This document shows, piece by piece, positions 1-8,134 of a DNA stretch of 64,000 nucleotides. The DNA is taken from assembly GCF_041538045.1 (NCBI RefSeq), contig NZ_JBGOSE010000006.1, positions 124,001 to 188,000 on the forward strand, given 5' to 3'. Under the pieces are notes generated by a model. The model did not search any database. It was not told the DNA's origin and was given only the letters and a program-made list of their open reading frames with translations. This DNA comes from Aliiglaciecola sp041538045 (lineage in GTDB: Bacteria > Pseudomonadota > Gammaproteobacteria > Enterobacterales > Alteromonadaceae). The stretch's first letter is position 1. Each line of letters opens with the position of its first letter. The position numbers and the translations under genes are program-made.

Positions 1-785
1 TAATGACTAATTACTATAAAGTTGACCCTGTGGATTATGACACAGTGTTAAAAGATGCCCTTGCGGTTGCTGACATCTTAAAATCTATGGTTGTGGATGT
101 GACTGACGTATTGGACAAAGCAAGATTACGTGGCGATGCCATAATGTTCGAAGGCGCACAAGGTACCTTGTTAGATATCGACCACGGAACTTATCCCTAC
201 GTTACTTCGTCAAATACAACTGTAGGTGGTGTGGCAACGGGCGCTGGTTTCGGCCCTCTTAACTTAGATTATGTACTTGGTATTGTAAAAGCTTATACAA
301 CTCGTGTTGGCTCTGGACCTTTCCCAACTGAGTTGGATTGTGAAGTGGGTCAACATCTAGGTATTAAAGGTCATGAGTTTGGTGCCACTACAGGTCGTAA
401 ACGTCGTACTGGTTGGTTTGATGCTGTCGCAATGAAACGTGCTGTTCAAATCAACTCTATTACTGGTTTCTGCTTGACCAAACTAGACGTTCTGGATGGT
501 TTAGAAGAATTAAGCATCTGTACCGGTTATCAGCACGCTGATGGCACGATTAAAGATGTACCACCTATGGCAGCTGATGATTATGACCTTATCAAGCCAG
601 TGTATGAAACTATGCCAGGATGGAGTGAAAACTCTTACGGTGTGACCAGTTATGATGGATTGCCCCAAGCGGCGAAAAATTACATCAAGCGTCTTGAAGA
701 GCTTACTGGTGTGCCTATTGATATTATTTCAACGGGCCCTGATAGAAACGAAACTATTGTTTTGAATCATCCTTTTTCTGCATAG
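1..785 (+). CDS. purA: Adenylosuccinate synthetase, C-terminal part (gene starts before window)
   Basis: PurA joins IMP and aspartate with GTP to make adenylosuccinate, the first committed step from IMP to AMP, in the cytosol. The visible 260 or so residues are the C-terminal 60 percent of a protein usually about 430 residues long. The family landmarks GAQGTLLDIDHGTYPYVTSS, GPFPTEL, ATTGRKRRTGW and STGPDRNET are all present in the usual order. The reading frame is open to the left edge, and the Met at base 3 lies inside the family-conserved NYYKVDPVDY region, so it is internal and not a start. The gene ends at a TAG followed by a strong hairpin terminator. Identification is certain; the N-terminal GTP-binding region is outside the window. 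Confidence 0.97.
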   Translation, partial: MTNYYKVDPVDYDTVLKDALAVADILKSMVVDVTDVLDKARLRGDAIMFEGAQGTLLDIDHGTYPYVTSSNTTVGGVATGAGFGPLNLDYVLGIVKAYTTRVGSGPFPTELDCEVGQHLGIKGHEFGATTGRKRRTGWFDAVAMKRAVQINSITGFCLTKLDVLDGLEELSICTGYQHADGTIKDVPPMAADDYDLIKPVYETMPGWSENSYGVTSYDGLPQAAKNYIKRLEELTGVPIDIISTGPDRNETIVLNHPFSA

Positions 786-803
786 CCGCTGATTCTTAGT
801 ATT

Positions 804-832
804 AAAAAGCCGCTTTTTAAGCGGCTTTTTTT
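804..832 (+). terminator. Rho-independent terminator of purA
   Basis: An AAAAGCCGC / GCGGCTTTT stem with a short T-rich loop is followed by a run of T, 20 bases after the purA stop. It ends purA transcription before the next plus-strand gene. Confidence 0.9.
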
Positions 833-931
833 ATGGGGTAAAGATTAACAATAATTCATAATTATCATTGCATAATTGGGTTATAACTATATGTGTACTA
901 ATAGGGACTTGAAACTTATTAAGAGGTGTTT

Positions 932-2341
932 ATGAATACGGGCAATCCAGATGCTACTGCAACTGAGCAAATTTCCGATATTGAAGACAAAGTTACAGCT
1001 ATACGTGAAGTCTTTGCCAGTGGTTACAGCAAAGAATACGCCTGGCGTGTTGAACAACTCAAGCAACTGGAATTGTTAATCCATGAAAAACAAAACCTAT
1101 TGTTAGAAGCCTTAGCTGCGGATTTAGGTAAGTGTAAAACCGAAGCCTGGATATCTGAGTTAGGTTTTGTTTTAAGCGATATAAAACACACTCTTAAACA
1201 TTTGAAAAAATGGATGAAACCCCGTAAAACATCCACCCCTGTGGGAGCGCAACCGGGTAAAAGCTATGTTCTGCCAGAACCGCTGGGAACCGTGCTAATC
1301 ATTGGTGCGTGGAATTATCCTTTCCAGTTAGTACTTGCTCCTCTGGTGGCAGCAATAGCAGCAGGTAACTGTGCGGTGCTCAAACCATCAGAATTAGCCA
1401 GTCAAATGTCGAAACTGCTGGCAGAGCTTATTCCTGAGTACTTAGATACGAACGCCTTTGCCGTAGTGGAAGGGGCCGTTGATGAAACCACCGAATTATT
1501 AGCCCAGCGATTTGATCATATCTTTTATACTGGCGGAGAAGCTGTGGGCAGAATTGTGATGTCGGCTGCGGCTAAACATCTCACACCTGTCACCCTAGAG
1601 CTGGGGGGCAAGAGTCCATGTATTGTCGATAATACCGCGAATATTGATGTGACTGCCGCCAGGATCGTGTGGAGCAAATGGATGAATGCGGGGCAAACCT
1701 GTGTGGCACCCGACTATATTTTGGTTGATAAAAGCGTAGCGGATCAATTGCTGGTGGCTATTGAGAAGAAAATACAGGCTTTTTACGGAGAGTCAGCAGA
1801 GACCAGCGAAGATTATGGCAAAATTATCAATCAACGACATTTCCAACGCTTAGGAAGTTATTTAGAAAATCAAAATGTGGTGTTTGGCGGCGGACAAAAT
1901 GTGCAAACCGGCTATTTCGAACCCACTTTGGTGTTAAACCCGTCTTTAGATAGTGAGCTGATGCAGCAAGAAATATTTGGACCAATTTTGCCTATTATTA
2001 CCTTAGACTCCATTAATCAAGCGATTCCATTCGTTAATCAGCGTTCTAAGCCTCTGGCTTTGTATGTTTATACAAATAACGATGACTATGCACAAAAGGT
2101 TTTACATCAAACCTCGGCTGGCAACGTGTGTGTTAACGATGGTTTTATGTTTATGACGAACCCTAACTTACCCTTTGGTGGTGTCGGTAACAGTGGTATG
2201 GGGAGTTATCATGGTCGCTCTGGCTTCGACCGCCTAAGTCACTTAAAAACGGTAATGGAACGAAGTTTCAAGTTTGACGTGAGCTTACGCTATCCCCCTT
2301 TCAGTAAATTAAAATTGTCCATGTTAAAAAGGATTCTGTAA
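932..2341 (+). CDS. NAD(P)-dependent aldehyde dehydrogenase, ALDH3 / coniferyl-aldehyde type
   Basis: This enzyme oxidises an aldehyde to the carboxylate with NAD(P). The 469-residue length, the early GAWNYPFQL motif, the FYTGG nucleotide-loop motif, ELGGKSPCIV carrying the general-base Glu, NAGQTCVAPDY with the nucleophilic Cys near residue 257, and the C-terminal PFGGVGNSG place it in the short ALDH3-like class (coniferyl or fatty aldehyde dehydrogenases). I chose ATG 932 because AAGAGG stands 5 bases upstream; an in-frame GTG at 926 is less likely. Its stop overlaps the start of the following VOC gene by one base, so the two are cotranscribed. The substrate cannot be told from sequence; a role in removing lipid- or lignin-derived aldehydes is an inference. 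Confidence 0.9.
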   Translation: MNTGNPDATATEQISDIEDKVTAIREVFASGYSKEYAWRVEQLKQLELLIHEKQNLLLEALAADLGKCKTEAWISELGFVLSDIKHTLKHLKKWMKPRKTSTPVGAQPGKSYVLPEPLGTVLIIGAWNYPFQLVLAPLVAAIAAGNCAVLKPSELASQMSKLLAELIPEYLDTNAFAVVEGAVDETTELLAQRFDHIFYTGGEAVGRIVMSAAAKHLTPVTLELGGKSPCIVDNTANIDVTAARIVWSKWMNAGQTCVAPDYILVDKSVADQLLVAIEKKIQAFYGESAETSEDYGKIINQRHFQRLGSYLENQNVVFGGGQNVQTGYFEPTLVLNPSLDSELMQQEIFGPILPIITLDSINQAIPFVNQRSKPLALYVYTNNDDYAQKVLHQTSAGNVCVNDGFMFMTNPNLPFGGVGNSGMGSYHGRSGFDRLSHLKTVMERSFKFDVSLRYPPFSKLKLSMLKRIL

Positions 2342-2769
2342 TGGCAAATAGTGATATCCGCCCATTTCATTTGGCTATCCCGGTAGATAATCTGCAACAA
2401 GCCGAACGCTTTTATGGCGAGCTGCTAGGGTGCTCTAAAGGGCGACAAAGTGAACAGTGGATTGACTGGAATTTTTACGGTCATCAACTGGTTACTCATT
2501 TAGTTGATAAAATGCCGTCAACGCCCACACCCAATGAGGTGGACGATAAATCTGTTCCTGTGCCTCACTTTGGGGTGGTATTAAGCATGGCTGATTGGCA
2601 CATATTGGCAGAACGAATGAAACAGCATAATACTGAACTTATTATTAAGCCCTATGTGCGTTTTGCCGGACAAGCGGGGGAGCAGGCGACTATGTTTTTT
2701 CTCGACCCTAGTGGCAACGCTTTGGAGTTTAAAGCCTTCAATGACTTACAACAGTTGTTTGCGGTCTAA
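2341..2769 (+). CDS. VOC (glyoxalase/dioxygenase fold) family protein
   Basis: This is a 142-residue protein with the two beta-alpha-beta-beta-beta modules of the vicinal oxygen chelate superfamily. The first opens with PFHLAIPVDNL and the paired AERFYGELLG helix; the second begins at PHFGVVLSM and ends in the typical FFLDPSGNALEFKAF strand, where the Glu is usually a metal ligand. It starts at an ATG that overlaps the stop of the aldehyde dehydrogenase (TAATG), so it is translationally coupled and may work on a related electrophile or aldehyde. The family covers glyoxalases, dioxygenases and antibiotic-binding proteins, and I cannot choose between these. No terminator is obvious before the convergent membrane gene. 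Confidence 0.85.
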   Translation: MANSDIRPFHLAIPVDNLQQAERFYGELLGCSKGRQSEQWIDWNFYGHQLVTHLVDKMPSTPTPNEVDDKSVPVPHFGVVLSMADWHILAERMKQHNTELIIKPYVRFAGQAGEQATMFFLDPSGNALEFKAFNDLQQLFAV

Positions 2770-2778
2770 ATAAGAGCC

Positions 2779-3459
2779 TTAATTACCTGAGGTGTGTATC
2801 GACTCGTCAAACATTAGTTCTTGCTGAGCAGGCGCTTCAGGTTGTTGCTGTTTAACTTTTTTAGTCGCTGTATATCGACCTGGAATGTGATTGACGGCAA
2901 TTAAAATGTTCAATGTCACTGCGCCTAATACCGACAATACCACTATGTTAAAATCAAACATTAACAGTGATGACATTAGAATAATACAATCCGCCACTAA
3001 ACCAATATTACCCGCTCTAAGGTTAAATTTATTTTGCAGATAAAGAGCTAAAATACCCAGCCCACCTAAACTTGATTTGTGTCTAAACATGATCAACATG
3101 CCAATCCCAATAAGCATGCCACCCACAGTGGCGGCAAACACAGGATCGAGGTCAGAAATGACGATAAAATGGTCCATGTATTCTGTCATCAGCGAGACTA
3201 AAGTGACTGAAATAAAGGTATTGATGGTGAAACGCTTGCTTAACTTGGTCCAAGCTAAAAAATAGAAAGGTATGTTAACCACAAAGAACACTGCACCAAA
3301 ACTAAAGGGTACGAAATGTGTTCCTATGATTGCGATTCCTGCACTGCCACCGGTTAAAATTCCCTGAGTTCCAAAAAATACAACGCCTAAAGATACGAAT
3401 ATACCTGCACTGAGAAGTGCTAAAACATCTTCGTAGAATCGGTGTGTAGGGAATGGCAT
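2779..3459 (-). CDS. YitT family integral membrane protein
   Basis: This is a predicted inner-membrane protein of about 226 residues with five hydrophobic segments. It has the YitT-type sequence GTQGILTGGSAGIA in the first repeat and RHKSSLGGLGILALYL further on. The C-terminal tail is hydrophilic and Gln-rich, and unusually it lacks the soluble DUF2179 domain of Bacillus YitT, as is common for gammaproteobacterial members. I prefer the ATG at 3459; an upstream in-frame TTG at 3507 would add 16 polar residues without a convincing ribosome site. It converges with the VOC gene, the two stops being about 10 bases apart. The transported substrate of the family is unknown. Confidence 0.85.
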   Translation of the reverse strand: MPFPTHRFYEDVLALLSAGIFVSLGVVFFGTQGILTGGSAGIAIIGTHFVPFSFGAVFFVVNIPFYFLAWTKLSKRFTINTFISVTLVSLMTEYMDHFIVISDLDPVFAATVGGMLIGIGMLIMFRHKSSLGGLGILALYLQNKFNLRAGNIGLVADCIILMSSLLMFDFNIVVLSVLGAVTLNILIAVNHIPGRYTATKKVKQQQPEAPAQQELMFDESIHTSGN

Positions 3460-3658
3460 AACGGATGGGTTTCCTTCTCTCAATGGTGGCTTTGGAATTT
3501 GGCGCAAGTGTACCGTAATTAGCGCAGCTTGAAAGGTTAGGGGGTGTATGGGGTGGTGGAAAATTGAGCACCTAAAGTATCGCTTTCTTTACGACTCTTT
3601 ACGCTAAGGTAAATGGACTGTTGATTAGATGTAACTAGCGGTGGGATTGATGGGAAAA

Positions 3659-3737
3659 TGTCCCAGAATTACAACTTTTGGTCCTAATTTTAATACTATA
3701 TTTGTCCCAGAATTCTAAGTTTATGTCCCAAATCTAG
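3659..3737. repeat. Four phased repeats, possible transposon-end remnant
   Basis: The core GTCC recurs at 3660, 3681, 3704 and 3725. Two copies read TGTCCCAGAATT exactly, one reads TGTCCCAAAT and one is a decayed TGGTCCTAAT. The spacings are 21, 23 and 21 bases, so about two helical turns each. Arrays like this are typical of transposase-binding sites at Tn7/Mu/Tn5053-type ends. No transposase gene is nearby, so a decayed end or an operator array are both possible. The array stands at the edge of a patch of broken genes. Confidence 0.5.
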
Positions 3738-3843
3738 TGGTATTCTCTGATCATAAAGGCGGTACTGCTAAGCTCGCTTTATCTTAGTTAATCATCTAAT
3801 ATTTTTAGAAAATATTTATTATAACAGTGTGTTTATTGTAAGT

Positions 3844-3868
3844 AAGCACCAACTCATTATTGGTGCTT
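3844..3868. repeat. Perfect 9-bp inverted repeat
   Basis: AAGCACCAA and TTGGTGCTT are separated by 7 bases. There is no T run on either side strong enough to call a terminator, although it could end transcription of the broken HTH gene on the minus strand. Confidence 0.45.
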
Positions 3869-3909
3869 AGGCAAATTGCTGAGCACATCTAGGTTTAGTG
3901 TGTGTTCTG

Positions 3910-4049
3910 CTAAATAAAGGGTAAACTGGGATCAAACTTACCTTTTTCAATGGCGTTTATGGTCTGCCGAGATTCATCCAACGCATCGGCTAAATCTGCT
4001 TGGGTCTAGTCACGCTCAGTCTGCATAACTTTTAGTCGGTTTTTAACAT
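3910..4049 (-). pseudogene. Broken XRE-type helix-turn-helix regulator
   Basis: Read on the minus strand, the frame gives KNRLKVMQTERD, a TAG stop at 4006-4008, then TQADLADALDESRQTINAIE and KGKFDPSLPF before a second stop at 3910-3912. This matches the short XRE regulators of the YgzD/YozG type (about 65-70 residues), where the stop takes the place of the usual Trp before the HTH and the C-terminal third is missing. An AGGAGA ribosome site remains upstream of an ATG at 4049, but that ATG is one base out of frame with the body. It is a relic with at least two lesions. Confidence 0.75.
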
Positions 4050-4070
4050 ATATCTCCTATAACCCATAGC

Positions 4071-4420
4071 CACAGAGATGCCATTTCACAATCTTGCACC
4101 GGTAATATTGATATTATTGGCCACTCAATGGGCGTGACTTTAGCCGCTCAACTGGTTTCCAAGTTGGCGATATCGAGTACCGTTGATACCTTTGTGGGTA
4201 TTGTCGGCGCTTTGGGTGGCCTTTATGGCACTCCGCTAGGCGCAAAAGTGTATTCCATTAACAGCAATATTGACCAGATCGTTTGTAGCATTGGGGTTTG
4301 TTCAGAGGGGGAATACATAGCAGTCTAATATGGAGCGCAGATGCCAGCTATACTTATGTGTTGGGTGATTATGGCTTGCAAACTGAAACAGCCGCAACTC
4401 ATCTAAGTTTGATTCAATAA
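4071..4420 (+). pseudogene. Broken class 2 (EstA/LipB-like) lipase remnant
   Basis: The frame from 4071 encodes NIDIIGHSMGVTLAAQL, the GxSxG nucleophile elbow of a secreted alpha/beta-hydrolase lipase, then DTFVGIVGALGGL and NIDQIVCSIGVCS. A frameshift near 4300 moves the rest into another frame, which gives IWSADASYTYVLGDYGLQTE and ends at the TAA at 4418. The N-terminal half with its signal peptide is missing, and the middle looks shortened compared with relatives. A 66-codon ORF starting at the internal ATG 4128 is open but is only a piece of this relic. It is a degraded gene in the same patch as the broken HTH gene. Confidence 0.75.
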
Positions 4421-4432
4421 ATAGAGAAAAAT

Positions 4433-4469
4433 AAAAACACCCAATGGATAGGATCCATTAGGTGTTTTT
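4433..4469 (-). terminator. Terminator of the fadBA operon
   Basis: A long stem pairs AAAAACACC (4433-4441) with GGTGTTTTT (4461-4469) and continues through AATGGAT / ATCCATT around a 3-base loop, with one mismatch. It lies 30 bases beyond the fadA stop and gives a U-rich tail on the minus strand. Confidence 0.85.
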
Positions 4470-4498
4470 AACTGCATGCTAAATGTTGTTTAGGTGGG

Positions 4499-5659
4499 TT
4501 ATACCCGCTCAAACACAGTAGCGATGCCTTGACCAAGACCAATACACATAGTCGCTAAACCAACTGATTTGTCGTTAGCTTCCATTAGATTGAGCAAGGT
4601 GGTAGAGATACGTGAACCTGAACAACCTAGTGGGTGGCCTAATGCAATTGCACCACCATTGAGGTTAACTTTGTCTTCGTATGTATCGATCCAGCCTAAC
4701 TGTTTGATACATGACAATGCTTGGGCAGCAAAGGCTTCATTGAATTCTGCCAACTCAATATCATCCATAGTCATGCCAGCACGTTTAAGTGCTTTTTTGG
4801 TTGCAGGTACTGGACCAAAGCCCATAATTGCAGCATCACATCCAGCCACAGCCATAGAACGAATCTTAGCGCGAGGCGTTAAACCAAGGGCCTTAGCGCG
4901 TTCTGCAGACATAAGTAACATAGCAGAAGCACCATCAGATATTGCTGATGAAGTACCAGCGGTCACTGTGCCGTTTACTGGATCAAATACTGGACGAAGT
5001 GCCGCCATTGTCTCAATGGTAGAATCTGGGCGAATTACTTCATCTGCATCAATCAGTTTCAATACACCGTTTGCGTCGTGGCCTTCAGTGGCAACAATCT
5101 CATTCCAGCGACCTTCTAGGTGCGCTTTATGTGCTAATTGATGTGAGCGAGCACCAAAGGCGTCTTGCATTTCACGAGTTATACCGTTTTGTCTACCTAG
5201 TAGCTCAGCGGTCATACCCATGTTGCCAGATGCTTTTGCTGTGTGTTTTGCCAACCCAGGGTGAAAATCAAGGTTAAAGTTCATAGGAACATGCCCCATG
5301 TGCTCAACACCACCAATCATATAAACATCACCCATGCCAGTCATAATGCCTTTAGCCGCATCATGTAAGGCCTGCATAGAAGAACCACATAAGCGGTTAA
5401 CTGTCACAGCTGCTGTTGTACGTGGGATCTGGGTTAATAGTTGGGCATTACGGGCAACGTTAAAACCCTGTTCTTTGGTTTGTTGTACACATCCCCAAAT
5501 GATGTCTTCAATTTCACTTGGGTCAACACCAGGGTTACGCTCTAGCAATTTGCTCATTAGGTGAGCAGACAAAGTTTCTGCTCGAACGTTACGGAAAATA
5601 CCGCCTTTAGAACGACCCATAGGGGTACGAATGCAATCAATAACAACTACGTCTTTCAT
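4499..5659 (-). CDS. fadA: 3-ketoacyl-CoA thiolase, FadA subunit
   Basis: FadA cleaves 3-ketoacyl-CoA with CoA to acetyl-CoA and a shortened acyl-CoA, the last step of each beta-oxidation turn, in a complex with FadB. The 386-residue length is standard. The acylated Cys lies in NRLCGSSMQALHDA near residue 90. The two catalytic C-terminal motifs GGAIALGHPLGCSG (His) and CIGLGQG (Cys) are intact. It sits 21 bases downstream of fadB in the usual fadBA order and shares its transcript, which ends at the hairpin just past the gene. No regulator site could be assigned with confidence upstream of the operon. Confidence 0.97.
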   Translation of the reverse strand: MKDVVVIDCIRTPMGRSKGGIFRNVRAETLSAHLMSKLLERNPGVDPSEIEDIIWGCVQQTKEQGFNVARNAQLLTQIPRTTAAVTVNRLCGSSMQALHDAAKGIMTGMGDVYMIGGVEHMGHVPMNFNLDFHPGLAKHTAKASGNMGMTAELLGRQNGITREMQDAFGARSHQLAHKAHLEGRWNEIVATEGHDANGVLKLIDADEVIRPDSTIETMAALRPVFDPVNGTVTAGTSSAISDGASAMLLMSAERAKALGLTPRAKIRSMAVAGCDAAIMGFGPVPATKKALKRAGMTMDDIELAEFNEAFAAQALSCIKQLGWIDTYEDKVNLNGGAIALGHPLGCSGSRISTTLLNLMEANDKSVGLATMCIGLGQGIATVFERV

Positions 5660-5680
5660 GTTAAGTCTCCTTGGGTCTGT

Positions 5681-7840
5681 TTAGGCTGAAAGTTGAAAGT
5701 AAGATTTACCAGAAGCGGCCATTTCGCGAACGCCATCTGTGATTTGGTAAATCGGTCCTAAATGCGCATATTTATCCGCCAAGGCTACAAAATTACTCAA
5801 TCCCATTGTTTCAATGTAGCGGAATACACCGCCTCTAAACGGTGGGAAGCCCAAACCGTATAGTAATGCCATATCTGCTTCAGCTGCACTGCCCACTATG
5901 CCTTCTTCTAAGCAACGAATCATTTCGTTGGCCATAGGAATCATTAAGCGAGCAATGATTTCTTCTTTATCAAAGTCTTTGCTTTGAGCACAAATAGGTT
6001 TGATTAACTCATAGGCTTCAGGTGCTGGAGTTTTGTTCGGACGACCACGTTTATCAACACCAAAGTTATAGAAACCTTTGCCATTCTTTTGACCAAGTCG
6101 ATCAGCTTTATACAATGCGGTAACAGGATCATTGCCAATTTTTTGCATGCGTTCAGGTATGCCGTCAGACATTACACTTGATGCATGGTCTGCTGTGTCC
6201 ATACCCACTACATCTAACAAGTATGCAGGGCCCATTGGCCAACCGAAGATTTTTTCCATTACTTTATCTATGGCCACAAAATCAGCGCCATCTAAGACGA
6301 TTTTGCTAAAGCCGGCGAAGTAGGGGAATAACACACGATTGACTAAAAATCCTGGGCAGTCGTTAACTACTATGGGAGTTTTGCCCATTTTTAAGGTAGC
6401 GGCGACCACGGTATTAATGGTTTCTTCAGAGGTTTTTTCACCACGAATAATTTCAACCAATGGCATTTTGTGAACTGGATTAAAGAAATGCATGCCACAG
6501 AAACGTTCAGGCTTATCTAAGCTCTCGGCTAACTGGTTAATGGAGATGGTTGAGGTGTTAGAACAAATGATTGCGTCATCGGCAACAGCTTGTTCAGTCT
6601 CTTTTAACACAATGCCTTTAACTTTTGGATTCTCTACGACCGCTTCAATTACTAAGTCGGCGTCTTTAATCGCAGAATATTCAAGAGTCGGCACGATATT
6701 GTTTAAAGTTGAGGCCATTTTGGCAGCACTGACTTTGCCACGTTGCATGCCTTTACCTAATATTTTGGCTGCTTCGTTTAAACCAAGATCAAGGGCAGGT
6801 TGAGCAATGTCTTTCATGATAACAGGTGTACCTTTGACCGCAGATTGGTAGGCGATTCCGCCACCCATAATACCTGCGCCTAATACGGCTGTTTGTTTGA
6901 TTGCTTTGCTAGCTGCTTTAGCTTGCTTTTTACCTTTACTCTTAACAAGTTGATCCGCTAGGAAAATGCCGACTTGGGCTTTAGCTTCATCAGATTTAGC
7001 TAATTGAGTAAAACCTTGGTTTTCAAGCTTCAACGCACCTTCGCGGTCAAGGCCAGCGGCTTTGCTCACAGTATCAACCATCATATGTGGTGCTGGGTAG
7101 TGTTTTCCGGCTTGGGCTGCAACCATTGCTTTAGCCGTGGAGAAACTCATCATGGCTTCATTCTTACCAAGAGTAAGAGGTGCTTTCTTTTGCGCTCGAC
7201 GAGCTTGCCAATCAAATTTACCAGCAATAGCATCTAATAAGATACTTTTACCTGCTTCAATTAGGTGTTCCGGTGCGACAACGCTATCAACTGCACCTTC
7301 TGCTAAGGCTTTCGGGGCTTTTCTGTCGCGTCCGGTTGTCATCCATTCTAGGGCGTTATCTGAACCGATTAGTCTCGGCAAACGAATGGTACCACCAAAA
7401 CCAGGCATTAAACCCAATTTTACTTCTGGTAAACCTATGCTTGCCGTGGTGTCGGCAACACGTAGGTCGCACGCTAAAGTCATTTCACAGCCGCCACCTA
7501 ACGCGAAACCATTTATCGCTGCTACCGTAGGAAAAGGTAGATCTTCGAATCTATCAAACACTTGAGACGATTGTTCTACCCAATGCAGAACTTTTTCTTC
7601 AGGCATATCAAAAAGGCCGGTAAATTCGGTAATGTCTGCACCAACAATAAATGTAGATTTAGCAGAACGAACTAGAAGACCTTTAATGTCGCTATTGGCA
7701 GCTAATGCTTGTGTCGCTTGATCTAATTCATTGACGGTTTGCTGGTCAAATTTGTTCACGGAACCTTGTGCGTCAAACACAAGTTCGGCGAGACCATTGT
7801 CCAGTAATTTCGCACAAAGGCTCTTGCCTTCAAAAATCAT
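5681..7840 (-). CDS. fadB: Fatty acid oxidation complex alpha subunit FadB
   Basis: This multifunctional protein has an N-terminal enoyl-CoA hydratase/isomerase (crotonase) domain, residues about 1-190, with AINGFALGGGCEMTLACDLR and the GLPEVKLGLMPGFGG segment. A 3-hydroxyacyl-CoA dehydrogenase follows, with the NAD-binding AVLGAGIMGGGIAYQSA from about residue 316 and the catalytic MHFFNPVHKMPLVEI. Two C-terminal dehydrogenase repeats complete it, with PGFLVNR and GLGFPPFRGG. At 719 residues it has full family length. It is the first gene of fadBA. Its 5' side faces slt across about 290 bases that must hold divergent promoters; I looked for PsrA- or FadR-like palindromes there and saw none that convinced me. 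Confidence 0.97.
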   Translation of the reverse strand: MIFEGKSLCAKLLDNGLAELVFDAQGSVNKFDQQTVNELDQATQALAANSDIKGLLVRSAKSTFIVGADITEFTGLFDMPEEKVLHWVEQSSQVFDRFEDLPFPTVAAINGFALGGGCEMTLACDLRVADTTASIGLPEVKLGLMPGFGGTIRLPRLIGSDNALEWMTTGRDRKAPKALAEGAVDSVVAPEHLIEAGKSILLDAIAGKFDWQARRAQKKAPLTLGKNEAMMSFSTAKAMVAAQAGKHYPAPHMMVDTVSKAAGLDREGALKLENQGFTQLAKSDEAKAQVGIFLADQLVKSKGKKQAKAASKAIKQTAVLGAGIMGGGIAYQSAVKGTPVIMKDIAQPALDLGLNEAAKILGKGMQRGKVSAAKMASTLNNIVPTLEYSAIKDADLVIEAVVENPKVKGIVLKETEQAVADDAIICSNTSTISINQLAESLDKPERFCGMHFFNPVHKMPLVEIIRGEKTSEETINTVVAATLKMGKTPIVVNDCPGFLVNRVLFPYFAGFSKIVLDGADFVAIDKVMEKIFGWPMGPAYLLDVVGMDTADHASSVMSDGIPERMQKIGNDPVTALYKADRLGQKNGKGFYNFGVDKRGRPNKTPAPEAYELIKPICAQSKDFDKEEIIARLMIPMANEMIRCLEEGIVGSAAEADMALLYGLGFPPFRGGVFRYIETMGLSNFVALADKYAHLGPIYQITDGVREMAASGKSYFQLSA

Positions 7841-8134
7841 CTTTATCTCCTTCAGTTTAAGGCAGAATAAATGGCTATAATTAATTTCAGTAAAAATCTA
7901 AAATAGGTTAAGCCATCATTGTAGGGTTTTATTTTAATTAATTATTCAAATATAAATGTGTAATTTATTGCACTAAAACAGTAAATTGTTGTCGAGTTTA
8001 TAGTAATTCACCTAAGTCTGAGCTCATAATAACATGTGGTCGGATGTCTATTATTCAATTTATTTATGTATTAATATTTTTTGAACAAAAGAAGTGAGTG
8101 GATACTTTGTTCAGATATTTTATCATTCGGGGAT

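Noticed and set aside
3844..3868. Integron attC-like or cassette site reading of the hairpin
   Set aside because: There is no core GTTRRRY site or spacer structure, and no integron integrase nearby.
4569..5141. 190-codon open frame on the plus strand across fadA
   Set aside because: It is antisense to an intact thiolase gene, with low-complexity Ser/Ala/Pro-rich translation and no ribosome site: a codon-usage shadow.
7137..7565. 142-codon plus-strand frame inside fadB
   Set aside because: Antisense to the crotonase domain, Ser/Pro-rich translation without family likeness.
7841..8134. FadR/PsrA operator upstream of fadB
   Set aside because: I looked for the palindromes of both regulators and found only AT-rich sequence with no convincing match.
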